From Streptomyces sp. NBC_00358 (lineage in GTDB: Bacteria > Actinomycetota > Actinomycetes > Streptomycetales > Streptomycetaceae), in the NCBI RefSeq assembly GCF_036099295.1, contig NZ_CP107976.1:4712001-4776000 (forward strand): a stretch of DNA of 64,000 bases. Direction: 5' to 3'. The notes under the pieces are model-generated. The model was not told the origin of the DNA. It did not search any database and saw only the letters and a list, made by a program, of their open reading frames with translations. This document shows positions 50,978-63,721 of this stretch, one piece after another. The stretch's first letter is position 1, and every line of letters begins with the position of its first letter. The position numbers were made by a program, and so were the translations under genes.

Positions 50978-52564
50978 CTACCAGCCCCGTGTCGCCCCGT
51001 GTTCCCAAGATGCCGGAGCCGACGCGGGCAGCGAAGCAGAAGCCGTGTCGGCGTCCTCCGGTGCGGGGCCCACGGGCCGCACCACACGGCGACGTGCGAC
51101 CAGGGTCCAAGTGCCGAGCGTCAGCATCAGCAGGCTTCCGGCACCGATGCCGCCGGCGGCGACCAGCTTCATGGTCCCGCTTCGGCCCGCGCCGCCGCTG
51201 CCGCCTCCCCCGGTACCCACCGAGCCGCTCGCACCGCTGTCGTCGCCGGCCGCGTCGGTCGTTCTGCCGGAGCCCCCCGCCGGAACGGTGAAGACGTCCG
51301 ACGGCGTCGGCCGTCCCGTGTAAGCAGGCCCCGACCGCGCCGTTCCGGCCACACGTACCCGCAGCGTCAGACCGAACGGCCCCTCACCGAAGCCGTCGGC
51401 GACCTGCGCGGCGAGATGGACCACGAGGTAGTAGGACCCGGCGAACCGCATCCCGCTCACATGGTCGTTGAGGGCGTAGCGGTTCTCGTAGGCGACGGGA
51501 GGGAGGGGGGTGAGCGCGGCGGAGCGCTGACTGCCGTCGTAGCCCGAGCCGACATCGACGACGAAACCGCGTACGGGGTTGTAGAGGGACATGACGAGGG
51601 CGGTACCCACGTATCCGTCGCCGCTGCCCGAACTGCCCAGGTCCGCCGTGGCGTAGAACCGCTGTCCCCAGTCGACCGGCACCTTGTAGAAGCGGGTCTG
51701 CCCCGGCCTGATGGCGTCCTTCCAGACTCCCTCGCTCAGCAGGGCGGCCCGGCTGAACCCGGCACCCCCGCTCCGGGACCTCGCGGTCCCCGTCAGGGCG
51801 TCGGGCGACGCGGAGTTCCAGACCTCAGGGGCACTCGTCGAACCGGACGCCGTCTTCAGACCGGGCTCCGACACGGCACTCAGTTCCAGGTCCCACGGCA
51901 GGAGGGAAGAAGGCGGTGCGGCGGACGAACCCGCCGCACCACCGGTCGTACCCGCCGCACCGGCTCCGGTTCGTTCGACGACCACGTAGTACGTTCCCGT
52001 CGTCCGGCAGGCGTACTGCCGGGCGCCCGTTTCCCGGGAAGCCCAGGCGGTGATGGGGTGCGGACTCTGGGTGGCGCCGAAGTGGACGGTGCCGGAGAAC
52101 GAACAGTTGCGGCTGTTGCCGTCCTGGAGCGAGACCTTGAGGCCGTCCGAGTAGGAGACCGTCGCGCCGGGCCGGGGAACGGCGGTGACGGCGACGTACG
52201 CGGTGGAGGTCGCGTCGAGTTCGAGGCGGTAGTAGAGCCTGCCTTCCCTTCCGGCGGCTCCGATGGAGCTCTTGTAGGTGCGGCCCGGCGCAAGGCGTAC
52301 GGAGTCGGTCGTGTCCGCGGCGCCCTTGACCGCGGTGGCGCCCTCGGCGAAGGCGTACGGCCCTGACGTACCGTCGGCGGCCGCCCCGGCGTCCTGGCCG
52401 GTCGTCCGCGCGTCCACGGTCCCGGGAACCGCTGCGGCGGCCCGGCCCGCGGGCCCGAAGCTCACGCACAGCGCGGCCGCCGTCGCGACGGCCATGAGCA
52501 TCCGCCCGTGCCACGCCCCCGCACACCGGCTCTTGGTACGCCGGCCCTTCGTGCGCCGCCCCAT
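50978..52564 (-). CDS. Secreted protein with C-terminal membrane anchor, unknown function
   Basis: 528 aa. A basic N-terminus and signal peptide (MLMAVATAAALCVSFGPAGR, cleavage near AAAAVPG) lead to a long outside part with beta-rich blocks, for example LYYRLELDATSTAYVAVTAV, KVSLQDGNSRNCSFSGTVHF and YACRTTGTYYVVVERTGAGA. A Gly/Ser stretch precedes a helix near residue 460 (LVAAGGIGAGSLLMLTLGTW) and a cytoplasmic tail. No LPXTG motif is seen. The repeated beta modules resemble pre-peptidase C-terminal-like domains. The ATG at 52564 follows GAGGGG; an in-frame start at 52621 is possible. Function not recognised. Confidence 0.8.
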   Translation of the reverse strand: MGRRTKGRRTKSRCAGAWHGRMLMAVATAAALCVSFGPAGRAAAAVPGTVDARTTGQDAGAAADGTSGPYAFAEGATAVKGAADTTDSVRLAPGRTYKSSIGAAGREGRLYYRLELDATSTAYVAVTAVPRPGATVSYSDGLKVSLQDGNSRNCSFSGTVHFGATQSPHPITAWASRETGARQYACRTTGTYYVVVERTGAGAAGTTGGAAGSSAAPPSSLLPWDLELSAVSEPGLKTASGSTSAPEVWNSASPDALTGTARSRSGGAGFSRAALLSEGVWKDAIRPGQTRFYKVPVDWGQRFYATADLGSSGSGDGYVGTALVMSLYNPVRGFVVDVGSGYDGSQRSAALTPLPPVAYENRYALNDHVSGMRFAGSYYLVVHLAAQVADGFGEGPFGLTLRVRVAGTARSGPAYTGRPTPSDVFTVPAGGSGRTTDAAGDDSGASGSVGTGGGGSGGAGRSGTMKLVAAGGIGAGSLLMLTLGTWTLVARRRVVRPVGPAPEDADTASASLPASAPASWEHGATRGW

Positions 52565-52737
52565 CACGCGCCACCCCTCGTCGTAGCCCCATGGCGCGGA
52601 CCATCCTGCCCCGTCGGCCACCGCGACACCCCGTCAATCAGGGGAGGGGCCGAAAGAGAGCGGCCACCCTGCCACCACCTTTGCCCATGCAACCGATTCG
52701 CTTGCTTTCGTGAATCGACACGGTCCCGGGAAACACA

Positions 52738-52765
52738 AAACCCCGACCGCGAGGCGGCCGGGGTC
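52738..52765 (-). terminator. Rho-independent terminator after the DLW-39 gene
   Basis: ACCCCGACCGC pairs with GCGGCCGGGGT (one mismatch); on the minus strand it is followed by TTTTGTGTTT, a good U-tract. It lies 24 bases after the DLW-39 stop. Confidence 0.85.
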
Positions 52766-52788
52766 TGCTCCGAGACTGTTGTCGGTAC

Positions 52789-52917
52789 TCACGAACCCGT
52801 GGGCACGGAGTCAGTCGCCTCCGTCCACAGATCCTGCTCGGCGCGATCCGCCTGGATCTGGCGGTACACGAGGAGCCCGCCGATGGCGGCCAGTGCGACC
52901 AGGAGAAGCTTCTTCAC
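52789..52917 (-). CDS. DLW-39 family small membrane protein
   Basis: 42 aa from GTG 52917: KKLLLVALAAIGGLLVYRQI then QADRAEQDLWTEATD. One membrane helix and the name-giving D-L-W motif. The family is an actinobacterial small protein found near gyrA; the role is unknown. Its promoter shows TATAGT (minus strand, 52963-52968) and an adjacent palindrome at 52971-52992. Confidence 0.88.
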   Translation of the reverse strand: MKKLLLVALAAIGGLLVYRQIQADRAEQDLWTEATDSVPTGS

Positions 52918-53244
52918 CGCGCGACCTCGTCTTTCGTTGACGTAGGGGACTTCTGGCGCCCGACTATACACACCGACCGATATCGATCGGTGACCTGGAT
53001 CGGCCCTCAACTACGGCCCCTCAAGCAGCGATAGAAGAGGATGCGGCCGCTCCGACCTCAGGGTGATCAAGCGTCCCAGATTGCGACTTTAGAGAGCATC
53101 TACGGACTTTTCCGAGCACTTGCGGCCATCCGGGTGGTGTTCATCTGAACATCAACGCGCCACGAGCGTAGGTCCACCACTTCACGGCCCGCATACACAT
53201 CATGAGGAAAGTACGCAAATCGCCCGACCCGAAAGTGAGGGGCC
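52918..53244. other. Divergent promoter region of DLW-39 and DUF6344 genes
   Basis: No gene is seen. It contains the DLW-39 promoter and operator candidate (52963-52992) and the upstream region of the DUF6344 gene, with an AT-richer part at 53080-53210. Confidence 0.55.
52963..52992 (-). promoter_or_regulatory. DLW-39 promoter with operator-like palindrome
   Basis: A consensus -10 (TATAGT on the minus strand, 52963-52968) lies directly beside a 22-bp near-palindrome at 52971-52992, with CACCGA/TCGGTG ends and a GATATCG core. A repressor or activator there would overlap the -35 region. Confidence 0.55.
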
Positions 53245-53655
53245 GTGACCCAGAACAAGGTCATGAACCTGTGGACCGCGATCGTCACCGCCTTCCTGGC
53301 GCTGTGCACGACGCTCGGACTCATCACCACCGCCGCGGCCGCCGCGGTACCGCAGGCCGTCCCGGCCCGCAACACCGAGGCCCCGGTGACGGCCCCGGCC
53401 ATGGCTCCCTGGGCCTGGTCCTACAGCCGGGCCCTGCCCCCCACGATGAAGCAACGCATCCGCGCGGAAGCACACGGTTCCTCGCCGAGCTGCCGCCACC
53501 GCGCACCCGCCGACGACGAGGCGGCCGACCCCGCCGTTCTCGGCGCCACGGAAGGCCTTGCCGCTCCCGAAGCCTGCTCGGGCTCCGAAACCGTCACAGC
53601 GCCCGACAGGGAGCCCCTGGCGGGCCTCAGGCCCTCAGTACCGCTCCAGCGCTGA
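53245..53655 (+). CDS. DUF6344-like secreted or membrane-attached small protein
   Basis: 136 aa from GTG 53245. An N-terminal hydrophobic segment (LWTAIVTAFLALCTTLGLIT) is followed by TAAAAAVPQ, a possible signal peptidase site. The rest is Ala/Pro-rich with PWAWSYSRALPPTMKQRIRA and a few Cys. The plan matches a Streptomyces family of unknown role. Composition is low complexity, so confidence in the reading frame is moderate. Confidence 0.65.
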   Translation: MTQNKVMNLWTAIVTAFLALCTTLGLITTAAAAAVPQAVPARNTEAPVTAPAMAPWAWSYSRALPPTMKQRIRAEAHGSSPSCRHRAPADDEAADPAVLGATEGLAAPEACSGSETVTAPDREPLAGLRPSVPLQR

Positions 53656-53691
53656 AGCGGGCGGGACACCCCGCACTAGGAATCGGACCGA

Positions 53692-53835
53692 ACGAAGCGT
53701 TGGACCGCACGAAGAGTCGGCTGCGCGCCATTGGCTGTACGAAGAGTCGGCTGGACACGGCGCCTGCTGTACGAAGCGTCGGCTGCACACGGCGCCGGCT
53801 GTACGAAGAGTCGGCTGGACGGCAGTGGCCGTCCC
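53692..53835. repeat. Degenerate tandem repeat of about 32 bases
   Basis: ACGAAG(A/C)GTCGGCTG recurs starting at 53692 (degenerate, GCGTTGG), 53709, 53739, 53771 and 53803, giving steps of 17, 30, 32 and 32. The parts between the cores are also similar (CACGGCGCC-type), so the array is tandem and not spacer-separated. Each unit can form a weak stem. No open reading frame explains it. Confidence 0.8.
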
Positions 53836-53993
53836 GGCCCTCAGCTCCCGTCGAACCGGACCCAGCGGTCCCTGATCTCTCCGTCTGCCTGCCGTTCTCC
53901 CCTTCACGCGCCCTTTCGCGGACCCCGTAGCTCGTAACCCCCTCACGGACACCCTGACGTAGCGGCGAACTTGCGTACAAAGCACCCAGGGCA

Positions 53994-54027
53994 AAGGCCC
54001 GGCGACTCGGAAGAGTCGCCGGGCCTT
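53994..54027. terminator. Strong 15-bp hairpin terminator
   Basis: AAGGCCCGGCGACTC pairs perfectly with GAGTCGCCGGGCCTT around GGAA. It lies downstream of the minus-strand small gene ending at 54073 and of the plus-strand DUF6344 gene, so it can serve both. Confidence 0.85.
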
Positions 54028-54072
54028 CGACGTTGCGCCGAGAAGCTGCCGGCCGTGCCGAGGCGGGACCTG

Positions 54073-54255
54073 CTATGGCGGTTCGGGAGGAAGGGGATCG
54101 AGCAGGAGCAGCACATGGAGCAGGGTCATTGGGAGCGCCACGAGGATGAACGCACTCAGGAGGATCCAGCCGCAGGAAGCCTGATCCAGCTTCCCTCGTT
54201 CATAAGGATCGTCGTAGTGGGGGTCAATGCCGCCGGCCCTGCCTGGATCGGTCAT
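54073..54255 (-). CDS. Small single-pass membrane protein
   Basis: 60 aa. The N-terminus MTDPGRAGGIDPHYDDPYER is acidic, followed by one helix (GWILLSAFILVALPMTLLHV) and a Pro/Leu tail. No clear ribosome binding site is seen before the ATG. The gene lies between tRNA-Ile and a strong terminator, and the predicted helix makes it plausible. No function is recognised. Confidence 0.6.
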   Translation of the reverse strand: MTDPGRAGGIDPHYDDPYERGKLDQASCGWILLSAFILVALPMTLLHVLLLLDPLPPEPP

Positions 54256-54290
54256 CGCGCCTCTTGGGTCGATGACAGCCGTAGATGCCA

Positions 54291-54322
54291 AAGACCCCCG
54301 GCCCATATGGACCGGGGGTCTT
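54291..54322 (-). terminator. Terminator of tRNA-Ile
   Basis: AAGACCCCCGG pairs perfectly with CCGGGGGTCTT around a 10-base loop, five bases beyond the encoded CCA end of tRNA-Ile on the minus strand. Confidence 0.8.
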
Positions 54323-54327
54323 CGTAC

Positions 54328-54404
54328 TGGTGGGGCTAACAGGATTTGAACCTGTGGCCTCATCCTTATCAGGGATGCGCTCTAACCAACTGAGCTATAG
54401 CCCC
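54328..54404 (-). tRNA. tRNA-Ile (GAT anticodon), CCA encoded
   Basis: On the minus strand: GGGGCTA acceptor pairs with TAGCCCC, D arm AGCTCAGTTGGTTAGAGC, anticodon arm CATCC-CTGATAA-GGATG with GAT, T arm ACAGGTTCAAATCCTGT and 3' ACCA. It follows the DUF3566 gene, the usual actinobacterial order after gyrA. Confidence 0.97.
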
Positions 54405-54505
54405 GCCGCGCTTTGCGGTGTGTGTCCCGCGCGCTGACCTCTGAAGATTAGCGCACGACGTGGCCAGTCCCAAAATCGATAGTCAGAGGCCGTTTGAGCG
54501 GGCCC

Positions 54506-55225
54506 TCACTCGTCCTCGGCGAGGGTCAGCTCCACGCCTCCGACGAAGCCGGCGGAGAGGTTGTAGATGAACGCTCCGAGGGTCGCGAGCGCCGTCGCGA
54601 GCACGACGTCGATGACCGCGATGATCGACGTGAACAGCAGGACGTGCGGGAGCGAGAGGAACGACTGCAGGTCGAAGCCGTTGCCCTCGTTCGAGCCGGT
54701 CGCCTCGGAGATGGTGCCGCCGACGGTCGAGAAGACGCCCATCGCGTCCATGACCATCCACAGCACCGCGGCCGCCACGACCGTGCAGATGCCGAGCGCG
54801 ATGGAGAGCAGGAAACTGACCTTCATCACCGACCACGGGTCGGCCTTGGCCACCCGCAGCCGTGCCTTGCGCGTGCGCGGGGTCGTCCGTGCCCCGGTGC
54901 GCGGACGGCGGACCGCGCCCGACGACTGCTGTGCCGGATACGCCTGCGGCGGGTGATACGGCTGTGCGGCCTGCTGCCCCTGCCGTTCGCCCGGCAGCGG
55001 CGACGCCGCCGCTGCCGGTGACGCCGGTGGCGCGCTCGGGGCCGCAGGCGCCCCGGCCGGGGCCGCCTGCCCGCCCGCGTACTGCTGGGCCTGCTGGCCT
55101 CGGGTGTCCGTCACAGTTCCCCCCTGGGATCCATGAGAGTCATGGGAGTCAGTCTCATCCATGGCGGTGCCACGGCCGCCGTCCGTTTCCGTACCGGTCG
55201 ATCCGGCGCCCGTGGCTCCGCTCAC
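54506..55225 (-). CDS. DUF3566 domain membrane protein
   Basis: 239 aa. Residues 1-125 are Gln/Pro/Ala-rich and disordered. The DUF3566 domain follows, with RLRVAKADPWSVMKVSFLLS, two helices (IALGICTVVAAAVLWMVMDA and LLFTSIIAVIDVVLATALAT) and FIYNLSAGFVGGVELTLAED. It is an actinobacterial family always near gyrA; the role is unknown. The GTG at 55225 has GAGGAG located just after the gyrA stop; ATG 55162 is an alternative. Confidence 0.92.
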   Translation of the reverse strand: MSGATGAGSTGTETDGGRGTAMDETDSHDSHGSQGGTVTDTRGQQAQQYAGGQAAPAGAPAAPSAPPASPAAAASPLPGERQGQQAAQPYHPPQAYPAQQSSGAVRRPRTGARTTPRTRKARLRVAKADPWSVMKVSFLLSIALGICTVVAAAVLWMVMDAMGVFSTVGGTISEATGSNEGNGFDLQSFLSLPHVLLFTSIIAVIDVVLATALATLGAFIYNLSAGFVGGVELTLAEDE

Positions 55226-55243
55226 GACGACTCACTCCTCGCG

Positions 55244-57835
<2,592 letters not shown>

Positions 57836-57877
57836 TGCTGGTGAAGATCCTTTCTGACGCGGTCAGCTGAGACCGAC

Positions 57878-59917
<2,040 letters not shown>

Positions 59918-60825
59918 GAAGCGCCCTTTCTGGCACAGCACAAGCCGAACTCCCGGCGGGTGGCCGGAGCGGCTGCGGCGTGTTGCGTTGGTAAGCCTTG
60001 GTCAGCGTTGCTCGGTGCGTCCCACTAGTGGGGCGGGATTAGCTTCCAGTCTACCGGTAGCGCCGACAGTGATGGGGGTTTGCCGGTACCTGAGTCCGCA
60101 TGTGCCGCCCTGAACCGGTCTCGTCCGACTCCCCATATGCGGACCAGGGCCCAAAGAGGCTTACAGCGGCACTCAGCGCTTCGGGGTGTCAACCCTTGGC
60201 TACTGACCAGTCAGGTCGATCTCCGCCGTCGCGCGCGGTGACCCGCGACGGTGGGCCGGAGCCCGTCGAGGAAGGCCGCGCCCGGCGGCCGAAGCAAGCT
60301 CCCACAAGCACCTGATGGGCCCCTGACCAGCGATGATCGACCGTTCTCCGGATCGGCGAGCAAGCGCGGCGAAGTGCCGAGCGACGCACGGGCCCCGCCA
60401 CAGCAGCCCCAGGAGAACAACGAGTCACACGCGTAGGCGTCCCGGAGCACCTCGACCACGCGGCGAAGGGGCGCGGCCTCCGGCACACGCCGGCCGCGGG
60501 CACCGCGATCACGGGCTCGACGCCGGCGGATTCCTCCGCGAGCGACGGCCCGAATTCATTTGCCTTCGTCCGGATCCGCGGCCCGGCGTGGCCACGATCA
60601 CCGGACTCGGCGGCCCGGCAACGCCGGGATCAGCCGCGCCCGGACCCGAAGCCGCCAGCCGCCCGGCATCCGCCATGAATCGCGCGCGGCCGACAGCCCG
60701 GACAGCGTCCGGGCACGGCCCCGCCGGTCACCGGCAGGCCTGAGCGGCGTCCCCGCGCGAAGCCAAGGCGATCTCGTCCCCGTCCACGGCCCGGACCGTC
60801 CGGAGCCAGGACCGTCGATGGCCGG
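59918..60825. other. 908-base gene-free region upstream of gyrB
   Basis: No frame has a convincing start, ribosome binding site or known motif. It must contain the gyrB promoter. A perfect palindrome CCCACTAGTGGG is at 60021-60032, about 105 bases before the gyrB start. The middle (60250-60750) is less biased than real genes and could be decayed coding sequence. Confidence 0.6.
60021..60032. promoter_or_regulatory. 12-bp palindrome in the gyrB leader
   Basis: CCCACTAGTGGG is self-complementary and lies 104 bases before the gyrB GTG, a likely position for promoter control. No regulator is known to match it. Confidence 0.4.
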
Positions 60826-61401
60826 TCACCCGTAGGTGTCACCAGGCCCCGTGCTGCCGGGGGCGCGCAGCGGCCCGTAGCGACGTGGGGGACCCGTGGG
60901 CCCCTGGACCTTGAGCAGGCGCACGGCGCCGTGGCCGAGGTCCTGGTTCAGCCGCGCGACCAACTGCGGTGCCAGCAGACGCAGTTGCGTCGCCCAGGCG
61001 GTCGAGTCGCACTGCACGGTCAGCACCCGCTCGGCCGGGTCGTCGTCGTAGCGCAGCGGAACGCAGTGCTTGGCCAGGTCGTCGCCGACGATCTGCGGCC
61101 AGCGGCCCATCACACCGCCCATCGCGGCCGGGGTCTCCCAGCCGCGCTCGGTGAGCAGCCGGTTGATGGCGGCGCCGAGCGCCATGGGGTCACGTCCGTC
61201 GGCGCCGGAGCCGGAGCGCAGGCCGCCGCCTCGACGCGCCTGCTTCTTCTGCTGGGCCGCGTCCCCACGCGCGCGTGCCTGCTCCTTCGCGGCGCGCAGC
61301 GCCACGCGCGCGAGGTCGACGCCGGAGGGCTCGGGGGTCTTCTTGCCGGACGCAGCGCCTGAGGCGCCCTCGGCGGCCGCTCCCGATGTGTTTTCCGTCA
61401 T
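60826..61401 (-). CDS. DUF721 family protein (DciA-like)
   Basis: 191 aa. A charged N-terminal half (KEQARARGDAAQQKKQARRG) and a C-terminal DUF721 domain with AMGGVMGRWPQIVGDDLAKH, LTVQCDSTAWATQLRLLAPQ and LVARLNQDLGHGAVRLL. DUF721 includes DciA, the ancestral loader of the DnaB helicase; position between recF and gyrB is conserved in actinobacteria. The ATG overlaps the recF stop by four bases. The DciA role here is by family. Confidence 0.92.
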   Translation of the reverse strand: MTENTSGAAAEGASGAASGKKTPEPSGVDLARVALRAAKEQARARGDAAQQKKQARRGGGLRSGSGADGRDPMALGAAINRLLTERGWETPAAMGGVMGRWPQIVGDDLAKHCVPLRYDDDPAERVLTVQCDSTAWATQLRLLAPQLVARLNQDLGHGAVRLLKVQGPTGPPRRYGPLRAPGSTGPGDTYG

Positions 61402-62522
61402 ACGCGCTCCACCGTGCCTTCGGACACGGCGTACCGCGTCCCGTTCAGGACGTCCGGAACGTCGTCCTCCACCGCGGCCGTCACGAGCACCTGCTCGCCG
61501 GGCGCGACAAGTTCCGCGAGCCGCTCCCGCCTGCGGGTGTCCAACTCGGCGAAGACGTCGTCGAGGACCAGCACCGGTTCGTTGCCCTCGGCCCTGAGCA
61601 GGTCGTACGAGGCCAGGCGCAGCGCCAGCGCGTACGACCAGGATTCGCCGTGGGAGGCGTATCCCTTGGCGGGCAGCTGGCCGAGTTTGAGGACCAGATC
61701 GTCCCGGTGAGGCCCTACGAGGGTCACGCCGCGCTCGATCTCCGGCTTGCGGGCCTCCTCCATGGCAGCCATCAGCTGGGCGTAGAGCTCCTCGCGGCCG
61801 TGGCCCACGATGCCGGGCGAGGACGCCTTGTACTCCAGGGCGAGAGGCCCGCCGCCGGGCGCCAGCTGCTCGTAGGCCTTGTCGGCCAGCGGCTGGATCG
61901 CGGCGACCAGGTCGAGCCGCTGGGCCAGCAGTTCGGCGCCCACGCGCGCGAGGTGCTGGTCCCACACTTCGAGTGTGGAGAGGTCCATGGTCCGGCCACC
62001 GTGCCGACGGGCCAGCGCGGCCGATTTCAGGAGGGTGTTGCGCTGCTTGAGGACCCGGTCGTAGTCGGAGCGGACGCCCGCCATGCGCGGGGAGCGCGCG
62101 GTGATCAGCTCGTCGAGGAACCGGCGTCGCTCTCCAGGATCGCCCTTGACCAGGGCGAGGTCCTCCGGCGCGAACAGGACGGTTCGTACGATGCCGAGTA
62201 CGTCCCGGGGCCTGACCTGCGAGGACCTGTTGATGCGGGCGCGGTTGGCCTTGCCGGGGTTCAGTTCCAGCTCGATGAGCTGCTGGCGCTCTCCCTGCCG
62301 GACGTTGGCCCGGATGATCGCCCGGTCGGCGCCCATGCGGACGAGCGGGGCGTCGGAGGAGACGCGGTGACTGCCGAGGGTCGCGAGATAGCCGACCGCC
62401 TCGACCAGGTTCGTCTTGCCCTGTCCGTTGGGACCGACGAACGCGGTGACCCCCGGGTCGAGCGGGACCTCGACCCGGACGTACGAGCGGAAGTCGGCCA
62501 GCGACAGATGCGTGACGTGCAT
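61398..62522 (-). CDS. recF: DNA replication and repair protein RecF
   Basis: 374 aa. An SMC-like ATPase: Walker A FVGPNGQGKTNLVEAVGYLA, the DELITARSPR and DYDRVLKQRNTLLKSA helical parts, signature HGESWSYALALRLASYDLLR and Walker B PVLVLDDVFAELDTRRRERL. RecF loads RecA at gaps with RecO and RecR. The ATG at 62522 follows GGGGGAGG; the upstream in-frame extension does not look like RecF. The DUF721 gene is coupled by four-base overlap. Confidence 0.97.
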   Translation of the reverse strand: MHVTHLSLADFRSYVRVEVPLDPGVTAFVGPNGQGKTNLVEAVGYLATLGSHRVSSDAPLVRMGADRAIIRANVRQGERQQLIELELNPGKANRARINRSSQVRPRDVLGIVRTVLFAPEDLALVKGDPGERRRFLDELITARSPRMAGVRSDYDRVLKQRNTLLKSAALARRHGGRTMDLSTLEVWDQHLARVGAELLAQRLDLVAAIQPLADKAYEQLAPGGGPLALEYKASSPGIVGHGREELYAQLMAAMEEARKPEIERGVTLVGPHRDDLVLKLGQLPAKGYASHGESWSYALALRLASYDLLRAEGNEPVLVLDDVFAELDTRRRERLAELVAPGEQVLVTAAVEDDVPDVLNGTRYAVSEGTVERV

Positions 62523-62606
62523 GGTCGTTCGCCGACCTCCCCCAGCGTGGTGTTCCGGTTCTCCCCGGGGTCCGGGTCGGCCCCGGTCCTCAGGTTCTTC
62601 CCCGGC

Positions 62607-62615
62607 TGTGGACAA
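62607..62615 (-). promoter_or_regulatory. Single DnaA box in the gnd-recF spacer
   Basis: TGTGGACAA is the exact complement of TTGTCCACA. It lies just upstream of recF, the expected neighbourhood of oriC. Confidence 0.5.
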
Positions 62616-62652
62616 CCGGGTCACCCCGGGTGTGGAGAACCCGGGGCGTCGA

Positions 62653-63528
62653 TCAGGCCTTCTCGACGGCGTGGCCGCCGAACTGGTTGCGCAGCGCCGC
62701 GATCATCTTCATCTGCGGCGAGTCGTCCTGCCGCGAGGCGAAGCGGGCGAAGAGCGACGCGGTGATCGCGGGAAGCGGTACCGCGTGGTCGATGGCGGCC
62801 TCCACGGTCCACCGGCCTTCGCCGGAGTCCTGTGCGTAGCCCTTGAGCTTCTCCAGGTGCTCGTCCTCGTCCAGCGCGTTGACGGCGAGGTCGAGCAGCC
62901 AGGAGCGGATGACCGTGCCTTCCTGCCAGGAGCGGAAGACCTCACGCACGTCCGTGACGGAGTCGGCCTTCTCCAGCAGCTCCCAGCCCTCGGCGTAGGC
63001 CTGCATCATGGCGTACTCGATGCCGTTGTGGACCATCTTCGCGAAGTGGCCCGCGCCGACCTTGCCGGCGTGCACCGCTCCGAAGTCGCCCTCGGGCTTG
63101 AGCGCGTCGAAGATCGGCTGTACCTGGGCGACATGCTCGGCGTGGCCGCCGTACATCAGCGCGTAGCCGTTCTCCAGGCCCCAGACGCCTCCGGAGACAC
63201 CGCAGTCGACGAAGCCGATGCCCTTGATGCCCAGCTCGACGGCGTGCTTCTCGTCGTCCGTCCAGCGCGAGTTGCCACCGTCCACGACGACGTCGCCGGG
63301 CTCCAGCAGGGCGGCCAGCTCGTCGACGGTGGACTGGGTCGCGGCGCCCGCCGGAACCATGACCCACACCACGCGCGGACCCTTGAGCTTGCCCACAAGT
63401 TCTTCCAGGCTGTGGACATCGGCGAGGTCCGGGTTGCGGTCGTATCCGATGACGGTGTGACCTGCGCGGCGGATCCGCTCGCGCATGTTGCCGCCCATCT
63501 TGCCGAGGCCGACGAGACCGAGCTCCAT
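62653..63528 (-). CDS. gnd: 6-phosphogluconate dehydrogenase, short form (decarboxylating)
   Basis: 291 aa, the short Gnd form rather than the 470-residue one. NAD-binding LGLVGLGKMGGNMRERIRRA; VVVDGGNSRWTDD; GVSGGVWGLENGYALMYGG; catalytic KMVHNGIEYAMMQAYAEG with Lys and Asn. It oxidises 6-phosphogluconate to ribulose 5-phosphate in the pentose phosphate pathway, supplying NADPH or NADH. The ATG at 63528 has AAGGAAC upstream. It lies between dnaN and recF, the typical Streptomyces order. Confidence 0.95.
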   Translation of the reverse strand: MELGLVGLGKMGGNMRERIRRAGHTVIGYDRNPDLADVHSLEELVGKLKGPRVVWVMVPAGAATQSTVDELAALLEPGDVVVDGGNSRWTDDEKHAVELGIKGIGFVDCGVSGGVWGLENGYALMYGGHAEHVAQVQPIFDALKPEGDFGAVHAGKVGAGHFAKMVHNGIEYAMMQAYAEGWELLEKADSVTDVREVFRSWQEGTVIRSWLLDLAVNALDEDEHLEKLKGYAQDSGEGRWTVEAAIDHAVPLPAITASLFARFASRQDDSPQMKMIAALRNQFGGHAVEKA

Positions 63529-63684
63529 CAGTTGTTCCTTAGGGGTTGCGACGTGGCGTGAGGGCACTCTCGTACCTGGGTCCGAGCCTAAACCTGGGGG
63601 TACCACCCACGCCTTTCGGGCACCGGTGGAACTCACGCACATCTGGGGACATAGCCGCTCATACGTATGCCCCACCCGCGGTGC

Positions 63685-63715
63685 AGCCCGCCGGGCCCTG
63701 GAGGACCGGCGGGCT
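63685..63715 (-). terminator. Terminator of dnaN
   Basis: AGCCCGCCGG pairs perfectly with CCGGCGGGCT around an 11-base loop, six bases after the dnaN stop on the minus strand. Confidence 0.8.
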
Positions 63716-63721
63716 CCGGGG

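Larger units (their letters stand above)
53656..54072. other. Gene-free region with tandem repeat and terminator
   Basis: Contains the 32-base tandem repeat (53692-53835) and a strong hairpin (53994-54027). No convincing coding frame is present; short frames through the repeat lack ribosome binding sites. Confidence 0.6.

Noticed and set aside
53692..53835. CRISPR-like repeat array
   Set aside because: The units follow each other directly and the parts between the cores are themselves similar, so there are no unique spacers, and no cas genes are present.
60333..60743. A 136-codon frame in the gyrB upstream region
   Set aside because: Arg/Pro-rich translation, no ribosome binding site and no recognisable motif; treated as non-coding.
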